Source of the DNA: Streptomyces olindensis
GTDB lineage: Bacteria > Actinomycetota > Actinomycetes > Streptomycetales > Streptomycetaceae
Reading direction: 5' to 3'
NCBI GenBank assembly: GCA_000696115.1
Contig: JJOH01000010.1
Span: 7,126-71,125, forward strand
Length of the DNA stretch: 64,000 nt
Shown: piece by piece, positions 1-11,959 of the stretch
Position numbering within the stretch: position 1 is the stretch's first letter
How the letters are laid out: every line of letters starts with the position of its first letter
Program-made: the position numbers and the translations under genes
The notes under the pieces: generated by a model
Databases searched by the model: none
What the model saw: only the letters and a program-made list of their open reading frames with translations
Told to the model about the DNA's origin: nothing

Positions 1-196
1 GCGGCCGGGACACCGGGGATCGGGGCGGCCGGGATCTGACCCGGGGGACCCGTGCCACCGGAGCCTGACTGGGGGCCCATGCGACCGGAGCCTGGCAGCG
101 GGGATCGGGGCAACCGGGGTCTGACCGTGGGAACCGGTACCGCCGGGCAGGCCGAAGTCCCCGGGGCGGGCACCCCGGGGGCTTCTCGCGGTTCGG
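1..196. other. Left-edge non-coding stretch with direct repeats
   Basis: No convincing gene is visible before the end of the efflux gene. The stretch holds a degenerate 27-bp direct repeat at 15-41 and 100-126 (24 of 27 positions match by eye) and an 11-bp repeat, ACCGGAGCCTG, at 57-67 and 84-94. An open frame crossing this region on the plus strand has low-complexity Pro/Arg/Gly composition and looks like a GC-driven shadow. Confidence 0.4.
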
Positions 197-1831
<1,635 letters not shown>

Positions 1832-1840
1832 CTACCGCTA

Positions 1841-1908
1841 CTTACTTGCCGACCGGCTAGTGACTACACTCGGAAGCTAGCCGCGGAACTAGCCGGGCGT
1901 CAAGTAAG
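1841..1908. promoter_or_regulatory. Operator dyad between the efflux and TetR genes
   Basis: Two 21-bp arms at 1841-1861 and 1888-1908 are inverted copies of each other, matching at 19 of 21 positions. Each arm is itself a quasi-palindrome of the form ACTAGCC-N4-GGCAAGT, the size expected for a TetR dimer site. The pair lies between the divergent start codons at 1813 and 1948, so binding could repress both genes. Binding by the neighbouring TetR protein is inferred from position only. Confidence 0.7.
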
Positions 1909-1947
1909 TTTTATGGAAAGCGGGCGCGTAGGAGGATGGGCGGCACC

Positions 1948-2532
1948 ATGGACGACACCAGGCAGCGGCGCCGCGGGGACACCCGCCGGCGCATCCAGGA
2001 CGTGGCCCTCGAACTCTTCGCCGAGCAGGGCTACGAGAAGACGTCCCTGCGGGAGATCGCCGAGCGCCTGGACGTCACCAAGGCGGCGCTCTACTACCAC
2101 TTCAAGACGAAGGAAGAGATCCTCGTCAGCATCTTCGAGGACCTCACGCAGCCCATCGAGGACCTGGTCGAGTGGGGCCGGCGGCAGCCGCACACCCTGG
2201 AGACCAAGCAGGAGATCGTCCGCCGGTACGCCGACACACTCACCCAGGCCGCCCCGCTGTTCCGCTTCATGCACGAGAACCAGGCGACCGTCCGGGACCT
2301 GCGGATCGGCGAGTCCTTCAAGGCGCGCATCCACACCCTGCGCGAGATCATCGTCGACCCGGACGCCGACCTGATCGACCAGGTCCGCTGTGCCAGCGCC
2401 ATCTACACGCTGCACGCCGGCATGTTCCTGCTCCAGGACGTGGGAGACGACCCCGAGGAACGGAACAAGGCCGTCCTCGAGGTCGCCACGGATCTGGTCA
2501 CCCAGGCCCACCGGGGAGCCGGGGGCTCCTAG
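1948..2532 (+). CDS. TetR/AcrR family transcriptional regulator
   Basis: A 194-residue regulator. The N-terminal DNA-binding domain (about residues 8-55) has the typical TetR helix-turn-helix, including SLREIAERLDVTKAALYYHF. The C-terminal helical domain is the ligand-binding and dimerisation part and is variable in this family. AGGAGG at 1930-1935 ends right before an ATG at 1936, so the ATG at 1948, 12 nt downstream, is the better start. Divergent from the DHA2 efflux gene, it is most likely its local repressor. Confidence 0.93.
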   Translation: MDDTRQRRRGDTRRRIQDVALELFAEQGYEKTSLREIAERLDVTKAALYYHFKTKEEILVSIFEDLTQPIEDLVEWGRRQPHTLETKQEIVRRYADTLTQAAPLFRFMHENQATVRDLRIGESFKARIHTLREIIVDPDADLIDQVRCASAIYTLHAGMFLLQDVGDDPEERNKAVLEVATDLVTQAHRGAGGS

Positions 2533-2557
2533 CGGACCCCGGGAGAGGGGGTGCGGG

Positions 2558-3280
2558 TCAGACCTTCACGCCCTTGGCGCGCAGGAACTTCACCGGGTCG
2601 ACGGCCGAGCCGTAGTTCGGGGTCGTACGGATCTCGAAGTGCAGGTGCGGGCCGCTCGAGTTGCCGGTGTTGCCGGACCGGGCGATCTCCTGGCCGGTCT
2701 TGACGATCTGGCCGATCTTCACCTTCACCTTGGACAGGTGGGCGTACTGCGAGTACGTGCCGTTGCCGTGCTTGATCACGACGGCGTTGCCGTACGCGGG
2801 ACCGTCACCGGCGCCGTTGCCGCCGGCCTTGACCACGGTGCCGCCGTGGGCGGCGACGACCTGGGTGCCGCTCGGAACGGCGTAGTCCTGGCCACTGTGG
2901 GTGGACTGCCACATGCCGCCGTTCTGGGCGAAGCTCGCGGAGAGCCGGTACTTCTTCACCGGGCCGACCCAGGACGGCTTGGCCTTCTTGGCGGCGGCCT
3001 TCTTGGCGGCCGCCTTCTTCTCGGCGGCCTTCTTCGCGGCGGCGGCCTTGGCCGCCTGGGCGGCCTTCTCAACCTTCACGGCCTCGGCCTTGGCGGCCTT
3101 GGCCTGGGCGGCGGCCTGCACCTGGACGGCACTGGCGGCACCGGACGCGGCCGTGGTGTCGGCGGCGGACGCGACCCCTGCTCCCAGTGCGACCGAGACA
3201 CCGAGGCCGGCGGCCAGCACGGTCGCACGGGTGCGGAGCTGGGACGTACGGGAGGAACGGGACGTGACGCGCTGGGACAT
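2558..3280 (-). CDS. Secreted M23 family metallopeptidase
   Basis: A 240-residue secreted cell-wall hydrolase of the LytM/M23 type. The start at 3280 is favoured by GAGG seven bases upstream; an in-frame extension to 3370 has no such site. A signal peptide with a hydrophobic core and an ASA cleavage site covers about residues 1-40, followed by a long Ala/Lys-rich segment (about 45-105). The peptidase domain (about 115-225) carries the zinc ligands in HSGQD near residue 129 and HLH near residue 211. The expected role is cleaving peptide cross-bridges in peptidoglycan. The long 440-bp upstream region suggests complex control. Confidence 0.93.
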   Translation of the reverse strand: MSQRVTSRSSRTSQLRTRATVLAAGLGVSVALGAGVASAADTTAASGAASAVQVQAAAQAKAAKAEAVKVEKAAQAAKAAAAKKAAEKKAAAKKAAAKKAKPSWVGPVKKYRLSASFAQNGGMWQSTHSGQDYAVPSGTQVVAAHGGTVVKAGGNGAGDGPAYGNAVVIKHGNGTYSQYAHLSKVKVKIGQIVKTGQEIARSGNTGNSSGPHLHFEIRTTPNYGSAVDPVKFLRAKGVKV

Positions 3281-3720
3281 CGAAACCTCATGGGGAAGGG
3301 GACGGAGAAAACCACCCGGCGCACAGTCGCTCGCCGAATGGCCATCCCTTGGTAACCCGAAGTCCGACAAACTCCCAAAAGCGTGATCTACGACAGAAGT
3401 TAGTAATTTCGTTCAGTGTTCTACGTCTCTTGACACAGCGCCCATTCGGGACGAATCAGCCCACTAGCCTGCACTTCACCCGGTATCGCGGAGCAAGAAT
3501 CCCTTTCCTCCCTGCCCCTTCAGCACTATTCCGCCTAGTAACGGACATATCGCCTGTGCGCCATGTCACCGGAGTCCCTCTTCGGCCATTCAGGAAATGT
3601 GGCGCACGCCTCTAGGCGCCTACCGTCCGGTAACCCTACGGTTCCCCTCGCGCCACCCTCGCGCACGAACATGCACACGACATGTTGGCAGCGTCACGGA
3701 CGTGAGAGGACCCCCACGAC
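3281..3720. promoter_or_regulatory. Divergent intergenic region, peptidase and phosphatase
   Basis: This 440-bp gap separates the divergent peptidase and phosphatase starts and is less GC-rich than its surroundings. It holds GTAACC-type sites near 3350-3357 and 3629-3635; the latter is part of an imperfect dyad, GGTAACC-N4-GGTTCCC, at 3629-3646. I looked for the c-di-AMP (ydaO) riboswitch often found before Streptomyces wall hydrolase genes and could not recognise it. No small gene stands out. Confidence 0.35.
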
Positions 3721-4356
3721 ATGCAGACCCGACGCCCCTGGTTGCGCCGCGCCTCAGTGACCGCCGTCTCGGCGGCGGCCCTCGTGGCGATGGCCGCACC
3801 GGCCGACGCCGCGCCCACCGCCCAGGCCTCCACGGCGGCCTCCGCCGCCACTACGGCCGCCGCCGTCGACTACGCCACCTGGCAGAAGGACTGCCAGGCG
3901 GTGATGGACCAGGCGCTGCCCTACCTGAAGCAGCGCATAGCGGCGGCGAAGGCCGGCGAGAAGCAGGCGATCGTCTTCGACATCGACAACACCACGCTGG
4001 AGACCGACTTCGGCTTCAGCTACCCGCAGCCGGCCAACAAGCCGGTCCTGGAGGTCGCCAGATACGCCCAGGAGCGCGGCGTCGCCCTGTTCTTCGTGAC
4101 CGCCCGCCCGGACATCATCCACTCGTTCACGGACTACAACCTCAAGCAGGCCGGCTACCAGGTCTCCGGCCTCTACGTCCGGAACTTCATCGACCTCTTC
4201 AAGAACGTCGCCGAGTACAAGACGGCCCAGCGCGTCGACGTCGAGAAGAAGGGCTACACGATCATCGCGAACATCGGCAACAGCGCCACCGACCTCTCGG
4301 GCGGCCACGCCGAGAAGACGTACAAGCTGCCGGACTACGACGGTCAGCTCTCCTGA
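3721..4356 (+). CDS. Secreted HAD-superfamily acid phosphatase
   Basis: A 211-residue exported phosphatase of the class B / HAD IIIB group. It has an Arg-containing N-terminus, a hydrophobic signal segment and an APADA-type cleavage site around residues 26-30. HAD motif I, DIDNTT, with the nucleophile Asp near residue 87, is clear; motif II is FFVTARP about 40 residues later; the last acidic motif is less obvious. A GAGAGG site lies about ten bases before the ATG. The stop is followed by a strong hairpin at 4379-4410 that may terminate the transcript. The likely role is outer-surface dephosphorylation of small phosphoesters. Confidence 0.9.
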   Translation: MQTRRPWLRRASVTAVSAAALVAMAAPADAAPTAQASTAASAATTAAAVDYATWQKDCQAVMDQALPYLKQRIAAAKAGEKQAIVFDIDNTTLETDFGFSYPQPANKPVLEVARYAQERGVALFFVTARPDIIHSFTDYNLKQAGYQVSGLYVRNFIDLFKNVAEYKTAQRVDVEKKGYTIIANIGNSATDLSGGHAEKTYKLPDYDGQLS

Positions 4357-4378
4357 CCCGTCCGCAACTCCCTGTAGT

Positions 4379-4410
4379 CTCACCCCCGTTCGCGCGATCA
4401 CGGGGGTGAG
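4379..4410. other. Perfect 11-bp hairpin spanning the start of the NACHT gene
   Basis: CTCACCCCCGT at 4379-4389 pairs exactly with ACGGGGGTGAG at 4400-4410 across a 10-nt spacer. The right arm contains the predicted GTG start (4406-4408) and the only purine-rich stretch that could act as its ribosome site. The hairpin could terminate the phosphatase transcript, hide the NACHT start, or serve as an operator. No U-tract follows. Confidence 0.6.
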
Positions 4411-7400
4411 GCGGTTGGATCCGACGGTACTCGGCGGCAAGCTGGCGTCCGCGCTGGTCGCTCCGCTGCTGAAGAAGCTCTTCCGTGCGGACGGACCGGG
4501 CGCGGGCCTGGTCGACAAGCCCGTACGCCTGTCCGCTCTCGTGTCCTTCCGGGGCGAGAAGCGCACCCTGGAGGAGCGGGACGTCCACAAGCTCGCCGGG
4601 CGGATCGTGGCACAGGCGGTGGACTCCCCCGGCGAGCCGCCCTTCCCGTCCGACGAGCGGATCGCCGTCACCGACAGCCTGGCCCGCAGGCTGCTCGCCC
4701 TCGGCGACCTCGACATGGACGATGTCCAGGCGGTGCGCCTCGGCCACCGCGAGCTGGCCACGAGACTGCGCCGGGCGGGCCCCGCTCCCGACGGTCTGTC
4801 CGCGGACGCCTGCCACTTCCTGGACTACGCGACCGAGTGGGCGTGCCTGAACATCCTGGAGTTCTTCACCCGCCGCTCCACGTTCGTCGCCCGCACCCTC
4901 GTCGAACAGACCCGGGCCCAGGCGGAACTGATCGCCAAGGTAGACGAGCTGATCACCCGCACGCCCCGCCCGGACGGCCGGGACGCCGCCTTCGAGCGCC
5001 GCTACCTGCCCTACGTCGCCGACCGCCACAACCACATCACCATCTACGGCATCGACCTGCGCGACTCCCCGGACCGCTGGCCCCTGGAGGTCGCCTACCT
5101 GACGCTGGAGGCGACCGCCGACCGGGAACCCGACCGGGCCGCCGCCCCCGGCGAGGATCCGCCGGCCCGCACCGGACGGATGCCCGCCGACGAGACGCTG
5201 GACCAGGACCCCAGGGTGCTGCTGCGCGGCGACGCCGGCTCCGGGAAGACGACACTGGTGCAGTGGTTGGCAGTGACCGCGGCACGCAAGGGCACCCACA
5301 TCCCGTACGCCCTCCCGCTGCGCACCCTTGTCCGCACCGGCCCGCTGCCCGCACCGGCCGCCTTCCTGAGCGCCGTCGGCTGTCCGCTGTCCCCGCCGGA
5401 CGGCTGGACGGAACGCGTGCTGACCGCGGGCCGGGCGCTGGTCCTGGTCGACGGTCTGGACGAGATCCCGGAAGCCGACCGCCACGGCACCCGCGACTGG
5501 CTGCGCGCCCTCATCCACGCCTACCCCGGCAACCGCTGGCTGGTGACCACCCGACCCACCGCCGTACGCGCCGACTGGCTGTCCCAGGAGGGCTTCCGGG
5601 AACTGTCCCTGGCGCCCATGGGCCGGGCGGAGGTCGCCACCTTCGTCCACCGCTGGCACGAGGCGGCGCACGCCCCGGAGTACGAGCAGCGGCTGCTCGA
5701 CTCCCTGCGCACCAAGCGGGACCTGGCCCGCCTCGCCACCAACCCGCTCATGTGCGGCCTCATCTGCGCCCTGCACCGCGAGCGCCGCGGCTACCTGCCC
5801 ACCGGGCGCAAGGAACTGTACGACGCCGCCCTCGCCATGCTGCTCACCCGGCGCGACCGGGAGCGCGGCATGGGCACGGCCGAAGGACCGGAGCTGGGCG
5901 AAGCGGCCCAGCTCGAACTGCTCCAGCGCATCGCCTACGCCCTGGTGCTGAGCGGCCGGACCGAGATGACCCTGGAGACGGCCGAGAGGATCGTGGAGCG
6001 CGCGCTGCCCGCGCTGGCGTCGGCGGCCGGGAAGTGGGACGCGTCGGCGGTCCTGCGGACCCTCCTGCTGCGCAGCGGGGTGCTGCGCCGTCCGGCCGAC
6101 GACGTCGTGGACTTCGTCCACCGCACCTTCCAGGACTACCTGGGAGCGCGGTACGCCGTCGAAGAGGGTCACCTCGACGTCCTCACCAGCCATGCCGACG
6201 ACTCCCAGTGGGAGGACGTCATCCGGATGGCCGTGGCCCACGCCCGACCTCACGAACGGGTGTCCGTGCTGAGGGAGCTGTTGGCCGCGGACACGCCCCG
6301 GCTCACGCTGCTGGCGCTGGCCTGCCTGGAGCACGCGACGGCGCTGGACCCCGCGGTGCGCACGGAGGTGGAGAGGCGGGCCGCCGCGCTGATCCCGCCG
6401 CGCACGAAGGGGGCCGCGAAGGAGCTGGCCGAGGCCGGTCCGCTGGTGCTGGAGCTGCTGCCGGGGCCGGAGGCCCTGACGGACGAGGAGGCGCTGGGCG
6501 TCACCGTCACCGCCTCGGTCCTGGGATCGGACGAGCCCGACGGGGCCCTCGCCGTGCTGCGCCGCTTCCGGGACCACCCGAACCACGCCGTGCGGCGGCA
6601 GCTCGCGGGAACCTGGCACCGATTCGACGCCGAGGAGTACGCGGCCGAGGTACTGGACCACCTCGACCGCACGGACCTCTTCCTCACCTGCGAGTCGCCC
6701 GCCCAGCTCACCGCCCTCGCCCGGATGCGTCCCTGGCCCGAGCTGACCTTCGAGGGCCCGTACAGCGCCGAGGACATCGTGGCCGCCGTACCGGAGCCGG
6801 GGACGGTGACCACGCTCGACATCCACCGGAACCCGCGTCTGACGGACCTGTGCGCCCTGCGGCACTTCACCTCGCTGAACCGGCTGACGCTCTTCGAATG
6901 CCCGGACGCGACGGGCCTGGACCGGCTGAGGCCGCTGCCGCTGGCCGAACTGGTCCTTGCCCCCGTCGCCGACCTGACGGGGCTGCGGGCCCTGCCGTCA
7001 CTGACGCTGCTCTCCGTGGTCCAGGAGCTGCCCGGCGCCGACCTCACCGACGCCCTGCCTGCCGAGGCCCCGCTGGGCTTTCTCTTCCTGGGCCGCCACA
7101 GCACCGATGCGACCGGGCTGCGGGGCCTGGGTCACTGGGACACGCTGCACACGCTCAGCCTCGGCCCGCTGACCACGGAACTGACGGCGGCCGACTGGCG
7201 GGAGGTCGCCGCACTCCCCGGACTCACTCGCCTGTATCTCAACGCGTCGATCATCAGGGATCTCCCGGCCTCCATCGGCCGCATGCCCGAGCTGCCCGGG
7301 ATCGAGGAGCTGCGGGTCCCCTCGATGGACGGCACCGAGCATCTCGCCGCACTGGCGTCCCGACTTCCCGGGCTGCAGTCGGTGACCCTGGGAAACAAGC

Positions 7401-7474
7401 CCGGACATTCCTTCCCGGTGTCCGGCTTCCAGCCGCTCTTCCCGGACGCGGACGTCACCCTGGACCAGCGCTGA
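4406..7474 (+). CDS. NACHT-domain STAND NTPase with C-terminal leucine-rich repeats
   Basis: A 1022-residue NLR-like protein. Residues 1 to about 265 form a helical N-terminal region of the type seen in bacterial NACHT proteins, ending near the RYLPYVADRH segment. The NACHT NTPase follows, with a P-loop GDAGSGKTT near 274-282 and a Walker B LVLVDGLDEI near 346-355. A helical region (about 450-790) precedes degenerate leucine-rich repeats from about 796 to 1010. No nuclease, TIR or protease effector domain is recognisable. Bacterial NACHT proteins include anti-phage sensors; that role here is inferred. The GTG start sits in a hairpin, so expression may be restricted. A bidirectional terminator separates it from clpC. 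Confidence 0.9.
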   Translation: MRRLDPTVLGGKLASALVAPLLKKLFRADGPGAGLVDKPVRLSALVSFRGEKRTLEERDVHKLAGRIVAQAVDSPGEPPFPSDERIAVTDSLARRLLALGDLDMDDVQAVRLGHRELATRLRRAGPAPDGLSADACHFLDYATEWACLNILEFFTRRSTFVARTLVEQTRAQAELIAKVDELITRTPRPDGRDAAFERRYLPYVADRHNHITIYGIDLRDSPDRWPLEVAYLTLEATADREPDRAAAPGEDPPARTGRMPADETLDQDPRVLLRGDAGSGKTTLVQWLAVTAARKGTHIPYALPLRTLVRTGPLPAPAAFLSAVGCPLSPPDGWTERVLTAGRALVLVDGLDEIPEADRHGTRDWLRALIHAYPGNRWLVTTRPTAVRADWLSQEGFRELSLAPMGRAEVATFVHRWHEAAHAPEYEQRLLDSLRTKRDLARLATNPLMCGLICALHRERRGYLPTGRKELYDAALAMLLTRRDRERGMGTAEGPELGEAAQLELLQRIAYALVLSGRTEMTLETAERIVERALPALASAAGKWDASAVLRTLLLRSGVLRRPADDVVDFVHRTFQDYLGARYAVEEGHLDVLTSHADDSQWEDVIRMAVAHARPHERVSVLRELLAADTPRLTLLALACLEHATALDPAVRTEVERRAAALIPPRTKGAAKELAEAGPLVLELLPGPEALTDEEALGVTVTASVLGSDEPDGALAVLRRFRDHPNHAVRRQLAGTWHRFDAEEYAAEVLDHLDRTDLFLTCESPAQLTALARMRPWPELTFEGPYSAEDIVAAVPEPGTVTTLDIHRNPRLTDLCALRHFTSLNRLTLFECPDATGLDRLRPLPLAELVLAPVADLTGLRALPSLTLLSVVQELPGADLTDALPAEAPLGFLFLGRHSTDATGLRGLGHWDTLHTLSLGPLTTELTAADWREVAALPGLTRLYLNASIIRDLPASIGRMPELPGIEELRVPSMDGTEHLAALASRLPGLQSVTLGNKPGHSFPVSGFQPLFPDADVTLDQR

Positions 7475-7543
7475 GGCTGGAGCCGGTGCCCACAGGGCAA
7501 CCGGCGGACGGACCGGGAGCGCCTCGCCCCGGACGAAGCACGA

Positions 7544-7577
7544 AGTGGGGCCACCGCCCGAAGGCAGTGGCCCCACT
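7544..7577. terminator. Bidirectional terminator between the NACHT gene and clpC
   Basis: AGTGGGGCCAC at 7544-7554 pairs perfectly with GTGGCCCCACT at 7567-7577 around a 12-nt loop. It lies between two convergent genes, where a shared intrinsic-type terminator without a U-tract is usual in Streptomyces. Confidence 0.75.
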
Positions 7578-7602
7578 CGCGTTCAGGAACGTCCCCGAAG
7601 GG

Positions 7603-10128
<2,526 letters not shown>

Positions 10129-10569
10129 CGTTAATCGCTCCTCAGAGCGGTCAGGCAGTGGGGGGAACTTCCCCTCCCTGTCCTTCCGCAGCTTAGTCCC
10201 GCAAGCGGGGACCGCTCATTCCAACTGCCGACACCGTTCTTGGCCTCCTGACCCCGAACGCCGACATCTGCTCCAACCCGATGGTGCGAGACGATGTTCC
10301 CGCAGGCCAGGCAGATACCCCACTCGCCAGTACGCCGATGGCGAACGTGAGACGGCCTTTCCTGCGTGTCGCCCCCTCCCACTAGGGATGTCTTACCCGT
10401 ACGGACCGACTGTCCATGCCGAGCGCCCCCGTTCCCTCCGCTACGGGCGAACAACCTTGCGCCTCCCCGCACCCCTCTCACGGCCCCCGTTCGACACTTT
10501 GTGCACTCGGCTCACTACGCAGCGTTCCGTCAGCGTAACCCGCACGCCCTTCCGGCGGTTGCACTTGGC
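10129..10569. promoter_or_regulatory. clpC upstream region
   Basis: A 441-bp divergent spacer between clpC and the SCO3374-like gene. Apart from the ClgR-like site at 10437-10452 it holds only weakly structured sequence. No credible small gene was seen. Confidence 0.4.
10437..10452. promoter_or_regulatory. Candidate ClgR box upstream of clpC
   Basis: The sequence TCCGC-TACGG-GCGAAC fits the ClgR pattern CGC-N5-GCG with flanking TT/AA bases, with one deviation in the left arm. ClgR is the known activator of clp and lon genes in actinobacteria. The site is about 310 bp before the clpC start, farther than usual, so the match is suggestive only. Confidence 0.4.
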
Positions 10570-11310
10570 ATGTTCGGCACCCCTCCCCCCGTCCTCCCGT
10601 CCGCGCCCCGGGCCGTGAGCGGTCGGCTCCGGCGGTGGTACGAGAACGAACTGGGCTGGCCGACGGTGCCCGGCGATCCGCTGCGGCTGGTGGTGGGGGT
10701 GCGCTTCGACGTCCTCGACGTCCCGGCCGAGGCCGGCCACGCCGCGCTGCGGCGCCTGGGGCAGGGTTCTCCGGTGGCCGTGCGGGGTGACCGGATGCTG
10801 CTGCCGGTGGCCGCGGGCAGCGCGGCGGAACTGCCCGGCCTGCTGGAGTGGCTGGAGTGGGGGGACCTGTCGCTCGACCTGGCGGCGATCGGCCCGCACG
10901 GCGTCATGGACGCGCCACTGCCGACTGCGGCGGGCGAGCGTCCTGAGCGGGGCCTGAACGCCGAGAGGGGTGCCCGGCTGCCGCCCGAGGGGGTCGCGGG
11001 GCCGCACCCCGGCGTGGCGGCGCGGTGCGTGGCCGGAGCCGGTCCGTCACCGTCCCCCGAGCCCGGCCCGTGCGCCGGCCGGCCGCTTCCCCTGGGCCGA
11101 CTCGGTTCCCAGGGGGCCGCTGTGTGGCTGCGGCCCCCCGAGCCGGGGTGCGAGATCGAGACCTCGCTGCCGACGCTGTCGGCCTTGGGGGGCGCTGGGA
11201 ACGCCCCGGATCTCGTACGGCTGGTGGACACGGTGGCCACGTGGTGCCACCGGATCCGGCTGCGGCACGCGTGCGCCCAGCCACCGGCCTCGCGTGCGCG
11301 AGGTCGGTAG
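10570..11310 (+). CDS. SCO3374-like conserved hypothetical protein
   Basis: A 246-residue soluble protein in the slot where Streptomyces genomes carry an SCO3374-type gene between clpC and lsr2. The first half (about 15-125) is conserved-looking, with the segment RLRRWYENELGWPT and a Leu/Trp-rich region. The middle is Gly/Pro/Arg-rich and probably disordered, and a short ordered end includes a W-C-H segment. I recognise no catalytic motif. The ATG at 10570 begins the conserved part; an open extension upstream is Pro/Arg-rich and unlikely to be coding. Function unknown. Confidence 0.75.
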   Translation: MFGTPPPVLPSAPRAVSGRLRRWYENELGWPTVPGDPLRLVVGVRFDVLDVPAEAGHAALRRLGQGSPVAVRGDRMLLPVAAGSAAELPGLLEWLEWGDLSLDLAAIGPHGVMDAPLPTAAGERPERGLNAERGARLPPEGVAGPHPGVAARCVAGAGPSPSPEPGPCAGRPLPLGRLGSQGAAVWLRPPEPGCEIETSLPTLSALGGAGNAPDLVRLVDTVATWCHRIRLRHACAQPPASRARGR

Positions 11311-11319
11311 TGCCGCTGT

Positions 11320-11655
11320 TCAGCCGTTGGCCTTCTCGTAGGCCTCGCGGATGGTCGCGGGAACACGGCCACGGTCGTTGACCTCGTAGCCGTTCTCCTT
11401 CGCCCAGGCGCGGATGGCCGCGGTGTCCTGGCTGCCGCTCGAAGCCGCGCGCGCCTTTCCGCGCCCGCCCGAAGCACGGCCTCCGGTACGACGACCGCCC
11501 TTCACGTAAGGCTCGAGAAGGCCGCGGAGCTTGTCCGCATTGGCAGTGGTGAGATCGATCTCGTACGTCTTGCCGTCCAGCGCGAACGTCACGGTCTCGT
11601 CCGCCTCGCCACCGTCGAGGTCGTCGACAAGAAGGACCTGAACCTTCTGTGCCAC
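11320..11655 (-). CDS. lsr2: Lsr2 family nucleoid-associated protein
   Basis: A 111-residue H-NS-like xenogeneic silencer. The N-terminal oligomerisation domain begins AQKVQVLLVDDLDGGEADE. A basic linker and a C-terminal DNA-binding domain with the minor-groove AT-hook-like RGRV (about residues 96-99) complete the standard length. The GTG at 11655 is chosen because AAGGAAA lies nine bases upstream and the protein then matches the family; a longer frame upstream is not conserved. It binds AT-rich DNA and silences acquired and specialised-metabolite genes. Its own 5' region is relatively AT-rich and palindromic, which fits autoregulation. Confidence 0.96.
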   Translation of the reverse strand: MAQKVQVLLVDDLDGGEADETVTFALDGKTYEIDLTTANADKLRGLLEPYVKGGRRTGGRASGGRGKARAASSGSQDTAAIRAWAKENGYEVNDRGRVPATIREAYEKANG

Positions 11656-11959
11656 CGGATTTCCTTTCATCGATATCTTCAGGGCCGGGGTGTGCCGGCG
11701 TCCGCCGTATCGCCGTCCCCTGTTATATGCAGTACTGCAGTACCTCGGAAAGCAAACCGCTTTTGCCGGAAAAACACAAACCCTCGGCAGAGACTGGTAG
11801 CCCTCCCTCCGCCCGGAAACGTGCGCGTTTCGGACATAGGGCACCGGGGCAGGGGCGGCGCCGCGGAATATGTCTTGACGAACCGGACGGACCCTCTTGC
11901 GACTGACTTGCGACTGCCTTGCGGCGGGTCTTGTGGTCGTCTTGTGTCCGTCCTGGCGA
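11656..11959. promoter_or_regulatory. lsr2 promoter region with palindromes and phased repeats
   Basis: A 304-bp gap with an AT-enriched core. It contains overlapping palindromes GCAGTACTGC (11729-11738) and GTACTGCAGTAC (11732-11743), an inverted repeat GAAACG-N4-CGTTTC (11816-11831), and a direct repeat CTTGCGACTGA / CTTGCGACTGC / CTTGCGG at 11896-11924 with 11-bp phasing. No gene was seen. Confidence 0.5.

Noticed and set aside
3629..3646. Pho box upstream of the acid phosphatase
   Set aside because: The GGTAACC/GGTTCCC dyad is inverted, whereas Pho boxes are direct GTTCACC-type repeats.
3281..3720. c-di-AMP (ydaO-type) riboswitch before the M23 peptidase
   Set aside because: Expected in this context, but the conserved core segments could not be recognised on the relevant strand.
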